NCBI RefSeq assembly: GCF_030867145.1
Contig: NC_134428.1
Coordinates: forward strand, 248,001 to 312,000
Direction: 5' to 3'
Source: Opisthocomus hoazin
Lineage: Eukaryota > Chordata > Aves > Opisthocomiformes > Opisthocomidae
DNA: 64,000 nucleotides
Shown here in pieces: positions 1 through 8,612 of this stretch. How positions within the stretch are numbered: the first letter of the stretch is position 1; each line of letters opens with the position of its first letter. Both the position numbers and the translations under genes were made by a program. A model generated the notes under the pieces. The model did no database searches and was not told where the DNA came from. It saw only the letters and a list, made by a program, of their open reading frames with translations.

Positions 1-305
1 GTGAATCAGCTGGGGTCTGGCACTTGGAGGGCCACAGCGTCATTTGCTTGTATAAGTGATCAAGAATGAGCTGGGAAGCGAGTCCGCAAGCCCAAGTCAA
101 CGAAGTCCATGTGCAGGCAAAGCTGTGTCTATGGCTGTGTTTGGAGACCAGTACACATACAGCATAGATAAAGCTATGGCTGCAACTCCAGCTTGCACTA
201 AGACAGTCTCCTGGGCCTATGGAACAGAGGAGTGGGTGGAATCCCCAGGTGAGGCTGCTCAGGGGCAAGAAGGCCTATGGATGTTCTCAGGGCCCTGACA
301 CTGCA
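1..305 (+). repeat. Non-coding duplicated segment, copy 1
   Basis: This stretch is similar over its whole length to 52848-53148 on the same strand, from the shared opening around GTGAATCAGCTGG/GTGAGTCAGCTGG to the shared CCTGACACTGCAC ending. Indels are small and similarity is roughly 80% by eye. The two copies do not share one preserved long reading frame, so coding function is unlikely. It could be a segmental duplication or two copies of an unnamed repeat family. Confidence 0.7.
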
Positions 306-394
306 CCCATGGGATCCCACTTGCCAGTGCCCTCAATAGGACAAACTCTCATTGCCTGATGTCCAGGGTCTGATCTCTGCTACTCTCCTTCCCC

Positions 395-560
395 ACCTAC
401 CTGGGGATCTGAGACATCACAACTTCATGGTCACTATGGTCAAGGCTGACACTAGTCTTTACACCCCTGGCCAGCTCATCCTCTGTTGGGACTGATCGGT
501 GCAGATGAATATCATGGCGGATGGCCTGTTGCGCAGCTGTGCTCAGAACTTTTGTACAAA
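395..560 (-). mobile_element. Ancient CR1 endonuclease relic
   Basis: Read on the minus strand, this carries the remains of the endonuclease SDH block (VSLDHSDHEVV). It aligns with a better preserved relic of the same kind at 18680-19360. It is short and interrupted by stops. The assignment to a CR1-type LINE is by motif only. Confidence 0.45.
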
Positions 561-734
561 CACCACTAGAAACCACATGGACTGTTTTCTTCCTCCTGTC
601 TCACTTGGCCGGTGAATACTTGGGAGACTGAGGAGTGCCCCATCAGAGCCAGGTACTGGGATTCACAGATTTTTTCAGGACATTTAAATAAGACATTGTT
701 CACTCCTCAGCCTGGACCTGGCTGGGATGCAGTT

Positions 735-1000
735 AGTTCTCTTCACAGCAGGCCATATGGTGATCTGCTTTGGATTTGTAACTAAACTGATAACACACCA
801 GTGTTTTGGACACTGCTGAGCAGTCCTCACAGAGCATGAAAGCCTCCTTTTCCTCACACTCTGCCTGCCCAGCAAGTAGACTGGAGGTACAGAAGAAGTT
901 AGCAAGGGAACAGCTGGGACAGCTCACCCCAAATGACCAAAGGAATATGAAGGATTGTTGGGGCCTGGAGCACATTATGGACAGCAAAGTTTGCGAGAGA
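735..1000 (+). mobile_element. ERVL-type LTR fragment
   Basis: The segment beginning near CATATGGTGATCTGCTTTGG and running through ACACACCAGTGTTTTGGACA resembles the R/U5-proximal half of a common avian LTR. The LTR copies inside the inverted duplication (50155-50650 plus and 57900-58390 minus) share its ACCAGTGT-TTGG core. No complete ends or target-site duplication are visible, so it is a truncated solo fragment. Confidence 0.5.
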
Positions 1001-1129
1001 TGGGTTTTTGAGAAATCCACCAGAGACCAACACTGAGCCCTGCGGGAGAGTGGGGTGACCATGCATCAAAGGTCCCTCCTCAAAATGGCACAGACCAGGG
1101 CCCTCTCTTCTGCATCTTTTCCATCAGCA

Positions 1130-1700
1130 CCCTGCTCTGTTCCCCCACCCTGCACACTCACACAGCTCAGCTCTACACTGGCACTTTCCTCTCCCGGGCA
1201 CTTCCCAGCTCAGCCCAGTCTCTCCCCAGCTCTGCCCGCCTCCCCTACCCTCTCCCAGCCCAGCAGAGCCGCCCAGTCTGTGCTGGGCCCATGGCAGTAC
1301 ACACTGGCGGGTGCTGCAGAGCTCGGGACAGTCAACCCACAGCCCCAGCCCCTCTGAAGGGCACAGCATGTCCTGGAGAGCAGAGAAGGGTGTTCAGAAT
1401 CCCCATCAGCCCCACCGATTGTGTTGGCCTCAAGGGCATGAGGAAACAGAAGCTAGGCACTCTCTGGCTCTCCTAAATTCATATGGTGGGTGGTCCCCAA
1501 CCCTGACTGAATTTGCCCTCTCCTCTGCTCCCACCAGCCCCACTTCCCAGGACAGCAGTAGAATCTTGGCCCTGCGGGTCCTCAGGCAGCTCCCACATCT
1601 CTCCAGGACCTCTTCCTGTGACTGCTGTGTTCCCAATGACGCCCATGGCACTGCAGAGTCCTCCTTCATGGGTATGCCAATTTAGTGCTTTACATTTCAT
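1130..1700 (+). repeat. Non-coding duplicated segment related to 63330-63780
   Basis: A CT- and CCC-rich stretch followed by a block around CAGCCCCAGCCCCTCTGAAGG is matched near the other end of the window (63330-63780, CAGCCTCAGCCCCTCTCAAG), same strand. Frames overlap it on both strands but none is conserved between the copies, so I treat it as non-coding. Confidence 0.5.
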
Positions 1701-2265
1701 GAACTTCACCTTTGACAGCGTTTCATCTTCTGAGTCTCCATCTATTCAACCAGGGCACGTGGTGAGTCCACATGCTCTTCTATCCTCACCCCTCCAAATT
1801 AAATTCCAGAGAGTTCAGTATATGCCATCAGTCCTGTCACAGAGGAGGAAACCTGAGGAGATAATGGAGAGCTCATGGACCATCTCCCCTGTCATTGGAC
1901 AAGAAGAAGAGAGCTTTGGAATCCAGAACCCTTGGTCCAGTGTAAAACAAATGTAAAAGGATCTTAACCTCAAAACCATTGATAACCCAAAGAGAACAGA
2001 CTCTTTAAAAGACCCATTCCTTGGATGTTTTCTTGGAAGCTACATTTAAGGAAGAGCCCAACCTTCAGGCACTGCACCCAAGAGATCCCAGTCTATTGAA
2101 GCACTGCTATCTGACAGGCCACACCTGACAGAGTGTTGTGCAAGAGTCAGATACAACAGGATCAAGCCCAAAGACAAGGAATATAAACCCAGAAAATTAT
2201 CTATAAGCAGGATTGACAGAAGAGAAAACAGCAGACCTGTGGCCTGAAATGAACCCTGGGAAATG
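1701..2265. other. No gene recognised
   Basis: About 0.56 kb with no receptor, LINE or LTR similarity that I can recognise. It lies just 3' of the first OR pseudogene. Confidence 0.5.
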
Positions 2266-2944
2266 TTAGTGTTGGTGAAACAGGATCCATTGGGTGAGTT
2301 TCCTTAGAGCATCCTTGAGCTCCCGGTTCCTTATGCTGTAGATGAGGGTGTTCAATGCTTGAGGAATCATTGAGTAGAGAAGGGATACCACCACATCTAA
2401 GGATGGGGAGGACATGGAGGGGGGTTTCAGGCAAGCAAATGTGCCAGTGCTGGTAAACAGGGAGATCATGGCCAGGTGAGGGAAACACGTGGAAAAGGCT
2501 TTGTGCCGTCCCTGCTCAGAGGGGACACAAGCTCTGCTTCCCAGGAGGGTTCCCGTAGTGCAGGGGTCTGCAGATGGCAACATAGCTGTCATAGGTCATG
2601 ATGGTGAGGAGAAAGTACTAAGCGGAGATCAACAAAACGATAAAAAAGACTTGTGCAGCACATCCCAAGTAGGAGATGGCCCTTCTGTCCCAGAGGGAGT
2701 TGGCCATGGCTTTGGGGAGAATGGTGGAGATGCAGCCAAGGTCAAGGAAGGAGAGGTTGAGTAGGAAGAAGTACACGGGGGTGTGGAGGTGGTGGTCACA
2801 GGCTATGACAGTGATGATGAGGCTGTTGCTGAGGAGGGCAGCCAGGTAGATGGCCAGGAAGAGCCAGATGGTCAAGAGCTGCAGCTCCTGTGTGTCTGCC
2901 AATGCCAGGAGGAGGAACTGGGTGATGGAGCTGCTGTTGGACAT
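2266..2944 (-). pseudogene. Olfactory receptor pseudogene, OR14-like
   Basis: This was an odorant-sensing seven-helix GPCR of the OR14-like bird family. The ATG at 2944 opens MSNSSSITQFLLLALAD, followed by helices 1-3 (PVYFFLLNLS and GCAAQVFF blocks). The frame then stops at a TAG just after LISA, where sister genes have a Glu codon. Past the stop, the usual MAYDRY motif reads MTYDSY, so the key Arg is lost. A single-base insertion in the LHYG-GSRACV region then shifts the frame. Finally about 258 bp covering helix 4 to helix 5 is missing: GSRACV runs straight into PSEQGRHKAFSTC. The end keeps KAFSTCFPHL and NTLIYSIRN and terminates in TAA at 2266. With a stop, a shift, an internal deletion and a lost motif, it cannot make a receptor. 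It shares its upstream splice-site context with the other three OR14-like copies here. Confidence 0.93.
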
Positions 2945-2967
2945 TTGCTACCTCTGAGCACAGGGAC

Positions 2968-2990
2968 CTGTTCTAGAGGAAAAAGACAGT
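2968..2990 (-). other. Conserved 3' splice site before OR start
   Basis: On the minus strand a pyrimidine-rich run (CTTTTTCCTCTAGAACAG) ends in CAG about two dozen bases before the ATG. The same tract with CAG occurs before the OR starts at 8565 and 24969. It fits the usual OR layout of a non-coding 5' exon spliced to a single coding exon. Confidence 0.55.
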
Positions 2991-3224
2991 GACAAAATTG
3001 GGTGAGACTTCTCAGAGCAAAGCCAGACAATTTCTAACAATATTGCTCCCCTCTCTTAATATTCCTCCCCTCCCATAACCCCCCGCCCCTGTTCCAGTTC
3101 ATCTCCTTTCTCTGGTTCCTGCTGTCTTGAGTGTCTAATGATTAGCAGGACTGCGGGCTCCCAAGGAGTCAGCTCTTCCCTCCTGCAGTGGCTAGAGGGA
3201 TGCTGGTTTGTGACAGCTCCAATA

Positions 3225-5490
3225 TTCATAGAATCATAGAATCATAGAATGTTAGGGGTTGGCAGGGACCTCTGTGGGTCATCTAGTCCAACCCTCCCGC
3301 CGAAGCAGGGTCACCTACAGTAGACTGTGGAGGACCTTGTCCAGGGGGGTCTTGAATATCTCCATAGAATGAGACTCCATGGCCTCCCTGGGCAGCCTGG
3401 TCCAGTGTTCCGTCACCCTCAGAGTGAACAAGTTCTTCCTCATGTTCAGACGGAACTTCCTGTGCCTCAGTTTGTGCCCATTGCCCCTTGTCCTGTCACT
3501 GGGCACCACTAAAAACAGTCTGACCCCGTCCTGCTGTCACCCAAACTTAAAGATATTTACAGGCATTTACAAGGTCCCCTCGCAGCCTTCTCTTCTTCAG
3601 GCTGAACAAGCCCAGCTCCCTCAGCCTTTCCTCATAGGAGAGATGCTACAGTCCCCTCACCATCCTCGTAGCCATCCACTGGACTCTCTCCAGTAGCTTC
3701 TCATCTTTCTTGAAGTGGGGAGCCCAGAACTGAACAGAGTACTCCAGATGGGGCCTCACTAGGGCAGTGTAGAGGGGAAGGAGAACCTCCCTCAACCTGC
3801 TGGCCACACTCTGCTTAATGCACCCCAGGATCTCATTGGCCTTCTTGGCAGCCAGGGCACATTGCTGGCTCACGGTCAACCTATCGTCCACCAGGACACC
3901 CAGATCCCTCTCCACAGAGCTGCTCTCCAACAGGTCCACCCCGAGCCTGTACTGATGCATGGGGTTGCTCCTCCCCAGGTGCAGGACCCTGCACTTGCCC
4001 TTGTTGAAGTTCATTATGTTCCTCTCTGCCCAACTTCCCAGCCTGTCCAGGTCACGCTGAATGGCAGCACAGCCTTCTGGTGTATCTATCACTCCTCCCA
4101 GTTTGGTGTCATCAGCAAACTTGCTGAGGGTACGTTCTAACTCTTCATCCAGGTCGTTGATGAAGAAATTGAACAAGACTGGGCCCAGTACTGACCCCTG
4201 GGGGACACCACTAGTTATCGGCCTCCAACTAGACTCAGCGCCGCTGATGAAAACCCTCTGAGTTCTGCCATTCAGCCAGCTCCACTTCACCAACAACTCA
4301 TCCAGCCCACACTTCCTGAGCTTCCCTAGGAGGATATTATGGGAGACAGTGTCAAAAGCCTTGCTGAAGTGAAGGTAGACAACATCCACGGCTCTCCCTT
4401 CATCTACCCAGCCAGTCACACCATCGTAGAAAGCTACCAGATTGGTCAAGCATGATACCCTCTTGGTGAATCCATGCTGACTATTCCTGATAACCTTCTT
4501 TTCCTGCACTTGCTTGATGATGACCTCTAGAATGAGTTGCTCCATCATGTTTCCCGGGATGGAGGTGAGACAGATTGGCCTGTAGTTCCTTGGGTCCTTC
4601 TTCTTGCCCTTTTTGAAGATTGGAGTGACATTGGCTTTTCTCCTGTCCTCGGGCCCCTCTCCTGTCCTCCAGGACCTCTCAAAGATGATGGAGAGTGGCT
4701 CAGCAATGACATCCGCCAGCTCCCTCAGCACTCGTGGGTGCATTCCATCGGGGCCCATGGATTTGTGGGCATCCAGATTGCTTAAGCAATCTCTCACGCA
4801 GTCCTCCTCAACCAAGGGAAGGTCATCCTCTCTGTAGGCTTCATCTCTTGCCTCCAGGGCCTGGGATTCCTGAGGGCCTGCCTTGGCACTGAAGACTGAA
4901 GCAAAGAAGGCATTCAGTAGCTCTGCCTTCTCTGCAACCTCTGTCACCAGGACACCTGAGTTCCTCCACCACTTGCATCAGAAAGTTATCATTATGCTCT
5001 GCAGGAACCTCCTGCGTTGCGCGTGCCTGGCTGTGTGGTCTTCCCAGCTGATGTCAGGGTGGTTGAAGTCCCCCAAGAGAACCAGGGCCTGTGACTGTGA
5101 GGCTGCCTGCAGCTGCTTGTAGAAGGCCTCATCAACTTCCTCCTCCTGGTCAGGTGGCCTGTAGTGCACACCCACAATAACGTTACCGATATGAGCCTGT
5201 CCCTTAATTCTAACGCATAAGCTCTCAACTCCTTCTTCATCTGTCCCCAGGCAAAGCTCAATACATTCCAGTTTCTCCCTCACATACAAAGCAACTCCAC
5301 CACCTCTCCTTGTTGGCCTGTCTTCTCTAAAGAGTCCATAGCCATCCACGACAGCATGCCAGTCAGGCAAGTCGTCCCAGCATTTTCCTGTGATGGCCAC
5401 CAGGTCTTAGCTGTCAGCACGTATCCGTCCTGCTGTATAATGGCTTCCAGTTCCTCCTGTTTATTGCCCATGCTACGTGCGTTGGTTATG
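3225..5490 (-). mobile_element. CR1 LINE, 5' truncated, internally deleted
   Basis: The 3' end is the repeated ATAGAATCAT motif at 3225-3250, so the element reads leftward. Minus-strand frames encode reverse transcriptase ([31 protein letters not shown] near 4120) and, further 5', an endonuclease ([24 protein letters not shown] for the usual ETWW block). Compared with the intact copy at 38255-42737, about 0.6 kb between endonuclease and RT is missing, joining the VVEE region to [13 protein letters not shown] near 4965. The endonuclease part carries frameshifts and stops. It is truncated 5' inside the first endonuclease block ([10 protein letters not shown]) and abuts an opposite-strand CR1. 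It sits about 280 bp upstream of the OR pseudogene start, replacing that unit's upstream DNA. Confidence 0.9.
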
Positions 5491-5880
5491 AGGAGCGGCT
5501 GAGGGAACTGAGGTTGTTTATTCTGGAGAAGAGGAAGCTGAGGGGAGACCTTATGGCTCTCCACAACTACCTGAAACGAGGTTGTAGTGAGGCTGATGTT
5601 CGTCTCTTCTCCCAAGTAACTTGCAATAGGATGAGAGGCAATGGACTTAAGTTACATCAGGGGAGGTTTAGATTGGATATTAGTCAAAAATTTCTTTACT
5701 GAAAGAGTGGTCAGGCAGTGGAACAGACTGCCCAGAGAAGTGGTGGAGTCCCCGTCCGTGGAGGTGTTCAAAAAATGTCTGGATGTGGCACTTTGTGATA
5801 TGATTTAGTAGCCATGGTGGTGTTGAGTTGACAGTTGCACTTGATCTTAGAGGTCTTTTCCAGCCTTAATTATTCTGTGA
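5491..5880 (+). mobile_element. CR1 3' fragment, second subfamily
   Basis: Plus-strand coding for the RT C-terminus ([36 protein letters not shown]) leads to a 3' end near TTATTCTGTGATA. The protein pattern matches the CR1 at 19637-21090 and not the adjacent minus element, so these are two insertions meeting head to head, not one inverted element. It ends exactly where LTR sequence begins. Confidence 0.85.
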
Positions 5881-6670
5881 TACCCCTGAGTCCCATGGTG
5901 AAGAGCATGGTGATGCAGGCTGTCCCCTCTGTAGTCCACAGTGGTCCACAGTGGAGCAGATAATCATCTGCAGCCAGGGAGGACCTCACCCTGGAGCAGG
6001 AGGCTGTGACCCCGTGGAGAGCCTGTGCTGGAGCAGGCTTGTGGCAGGACCTGTGGCCTCATGGAAAGAAGAGCCCATGCCAGAGTGGATTTTCTGGCAG
6101 GACTTGTGACCCTATGGGGGGGCCCACGCTGGAGCAGCCTGTTTTTGAAGGACTGCACCCCATGGAAGGGACCCACACTGGAGCAGTTCGTGAAGAACTG
6201 CAGCCTGTGGGAAGGACCCACATTTCAGAAGTTCATTGAAGACTGTCTCCCATGAGAGGGTCCTCATGCTGGAGTAGGGAAGAGTGTGAGGAGTCCTCCC
6301 CCTGAGGAGGAAGGAGCGGCAGAGACAACATGTGCTGAACTGACTGCAACTCCACTCCCTGTTCCCCTGCACTGCTTGGGGGAAGGAAGTAGAGACCCTG
6401 GGAGTGAAGCTGAGCCCAGGTAGAAGGAAGGGGTGAGGGGAAGGTGCTTTTTAGATTGGTTCTTATTTCTCTTTACCTTACTCTGACTTGATTGGTAAGA
6501 AATGAAATAAATTTCACCAAGTCGAGTCTGTTTTGCCCATGACGGTAACTGCTGAGTGATCTGCCTGTCCTTATCTTGACCCATAAGGCCTTTTTTTACT
6601 TTTATCCCCCTGTCCAGCTGAGGAGAGGGATTGATAGTGTGGTTTGGTGGGCACCTGGTGCCCCTCCACA
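5881..6670 (+). mobile_element. ERV LTR, 3' two-thirds
   Basis: Contains tandem units (CCCACGCTGGAGCAG-type), a polyadenylation signal AATAAA at 6506-6511 and the block AAGTCGAGTCTGTTTTGCCC that I recall from an avian ERVL-type LTR. The 5' part of the LTR is absent. Its leftmost bases correspond to mid-LTR, and similar sequence representing the missing 5' third lies at 12043-12340. Exact right end uncertain. Confidence 0.65.
6050..6275 (+). repeat. Degenerate tandem repeat of about 46 bp within LTR
   Basis: Units start with GGGCCCACGCTGGAGCAG, GGACCCACACTGGAGCAG, GACCCACATTTCAGAAG and GGTCCTCATGCTGGAG. Each is followed by a GAA.GACTGCA.CCCATGG-like half. Spacing is roughly 46 bp. Confidence 0.7.
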
Positions 6671-7641
6671 TGCCCCCAGGAATAGCTGAAAGCATTTGTT
6701 CCCACTCAGGTTCTGTGCATGCTTGTGTCTCATATGCCAAGGCAAATAAAGACTTCTGACCTAGTCATTTGGTGTCCCTCCGTGGAGGGACAAACAACAT
6801 CTCCAAACTTAGGTGAGAGTCCAGTGTTGGAAATGGTGGTTGTTATTGGCTGTTCGGTGATGATTGCTCTGGGACAGATTCGCCCAGGTGCTCAGCAAAC
6901 ACGGGCTGAGAACGTACCCTGTTCTGCTGGTCCTTCGTGCCTCTCCCAGGAAGCCCAGCTGTGATAGGACACAGCCATGTGCCTCCACCATGCACACTCA
7001 CACACTTCATCTCTTCGCTGGTGTTTTCTCTCTGCTGCATTTTCTTGAGAAAAACATTAGAAGCAGACCTAAACCTTCAGGCACTGCCCTTAGGAGAACC
7101 CCTTTCCTGATGGAAATGCTGTTGTAAATATCAGCTCTGTCACAGAGGTGCCCATTGCTTGTTCCTGCCTCTGGCAAAGGACTGTCGTGCCGCAGGTCTA
7201 TGACCAAGCTGCCAGTGCTCTCACGCCTCTCAGTAACACAAAGGCTTGGAAGGAAAGCGTGGCAGTTGAAAGAGACCACCTTGGGAAAGACCAAGTGCTG
7301 GTGCTCCCTGGCAGCATTTGCTGTGCTGGGACTCTTCTCCCCACCACCTCTGCACGCAGGCACTGCCCCTGCAGCCCCAGAAAAGCTCTCAGACAAAAGG
7401 ATCTTGGACAAATGTTGACTGTGAGGTCCTGTATTTTGTTGTAAAACACAGAGCATGGCTCATCATTATGCAGTCTCTGGATGACACAAGACAGGTAGAT
7501 ACTAATTTAGGAATGGTATGCACAATGAAATTTCTTTATGGACAATATTGTTACAGTTTAGAAAAGCTGAAAACCAAACCAAATCAAAGAAAACCAACTA
7601 CGTAAATGATATGCAGAAGAAGGTGGGCAGTTTTTTGCGTC
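6671..7641. other. No gene recognised
   Basis: Nearly 1 kb 3' of the intact OR on the minus strand. An AATAAA occurs on the plus strand near 6742, but no further LTR features follow. Reading frames here are short and unlike any family I know. Confidence 0.5.
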
Positions 7642-8565
7642 TTAAAAGTATCCAACCATTAGTTTCCACACTGCATCCTTGAGCTCCTGGTTCCTCATGC
7701 TGTAGATGAGGGGGTTCATGACAGGAGGAACCACCGAGTACAGCACTGCCACCACCAGGTCCAGGGACGGGGAGGAGACGGAGGGAGTCTTCAGGTAGGC
7801 AAATGTACCGATACTCATAAACAGAGACACCACAGCCAGGTGAGGGAGGCATGTGGAAAAGGCTTTGCATCGTCCGTGCTGAGAGGGAATGCTCATCACG
7901 GCCTTGAAGATCTGCACATAGGATAGCACAATGAAAACAAAACACCCAAAAGATAAACAGGCACTAAGCACAAGGACCCCAAGTTCCCTGAGGTAGGATT
8001 CTGAGCAGGCAAGCTTGAGGAGCTGGGGGATTTCACAGAAGAATTGCTCCACAGAATTGCCTTGGCAGAGTGGTACTGAAAATGTACTGGCCGTGTGCAG
8101 CACAGCATCAAGAATCCCACTGCCCCAGGCAGCTGCTGCCATGTGGACACAAGCTCTGCTTCCCAGGAGGGTCCCGTAGTGCAGGGGTTTGCAGATGGCA
8201 ATGTAGCGGTCATAGGCCATGACCGTAAGCAGATAAAACTCTGATGAAATGAAAAAGACAAATAGAAAGACTTGGGCAGCACACCCCCAGTAGGAGATGG
8301 CCCTGGTATTCCAGAGGGAATTGGTTATCGCATTGGGCAGAGTCGTGGAGGTGGAACCCAGGTCGATGAGGGAGAGGTTGAGGAGGAAGAAGTACATGGG
8401 GGTGTGGAGATGGTGGTCGCAGGCTATGGCAGTGATGATGAGTCCATTGCCCAGGACGGCAGCCAGGTAGATGACCAGTAAGAGCCAGAAGTGCAAGAGC
8501 TGCAGCTCCCGTGTGTCTGCGAATGCCAGGAGGAGGAACTGGGTGATGGAGCTGTCGTTGGTCAT
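7642..8565 (-). CDS. Olfactory receptor, OR14-like (gamma-c), intact
   Basis: Odorant-binding seven-helix receptor expected in the plasma membrane and cilia of olfactory neurons, coupling to an olfactory G protein. The 307-residue frame runs from ATG (8565) to TAA without a break, a normal OR length. An N-glycosylation site (NDS, residue 3) lies in the short extracellular N-terminus. Helix 1 has LGN (38-40), helix 2 PMYFFLLNLS (56-65), the helix 3 end MAYDRYIAIC (116-125), helix 5 SY (215-216), helix 6 start KAFSTCLPHL (234-243) and helix 7 PLIYSMRN (285-292). Cysteines at 95, 167, 177 and 187 fit the loop disulfides. The start is preceded by a conserved 3' splice site at 8589-8612, so a non-coding first exon is likely further right. 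It is the best candidate functional OR here besides 36169-37134. OR14-like family membership is firm. The odorant and one-to-one orthologue are unknown. Confidence 0.95.
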   Translation of the reverse strand: MTNDSSITQFLLLAFADTRELQLLHFWLLLVIYLAAVLGNGLIITAIACDHHLHTPMYFFLLNLSLIDLGSTSTTLPNAITNSLWNTRAISYWGCAAQVFLFVFFISSEFYLLTVMAYDRYIAICKPLHYGTLLGSRACVHMAAAAWGSGILDAVLHTASTFSVPLCQGNSVEQFFCEIPQLLKLACSESYLRELGVLVLSACLSFGCFVFIVLSYVQIFKAVMSIPSQHGRCKAFSTCLPHLAVVSLFMSIGTFAYLKTPSVSSPSLDLVVAVLYSVVPPVMNPLIYSMRNQELKDAVWKLMVGYF

Positions 8566-8612
8566 TTGCTTCCTCTATGCATGAGATCCTGTTTCTAGAG
8601 GAATAATCAGTG
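8566..8612 (-). promoter_or_regulatory. 3' splice site and short upstream ORF of OR at 8565
   Basis: The minus-strand tract ATTATTCCTCTAGAAACAG ends a likely intron. The exon then begins GATCTCATGCATAGAGG. The ATG in it opens a six-codon frame whose TGA overlaps the OR start as ATGA. That arrangement could lower or time translation of the receptor. Sister copies keep the upstream ATG but not the stop. Confidence 0.5.

Noticed and set aside
3225-5880. Head-to-head CR1 pieces taken as one rearranged element
   Set aside because: The two pieces belong to different subfamilies by their C-terminal sequence, so they are two insertions.
6264-6740. 158-codon minus-strand frame
   Set aside because: Lies antisense over the LTR repeats and polyadenylation region; not coding.
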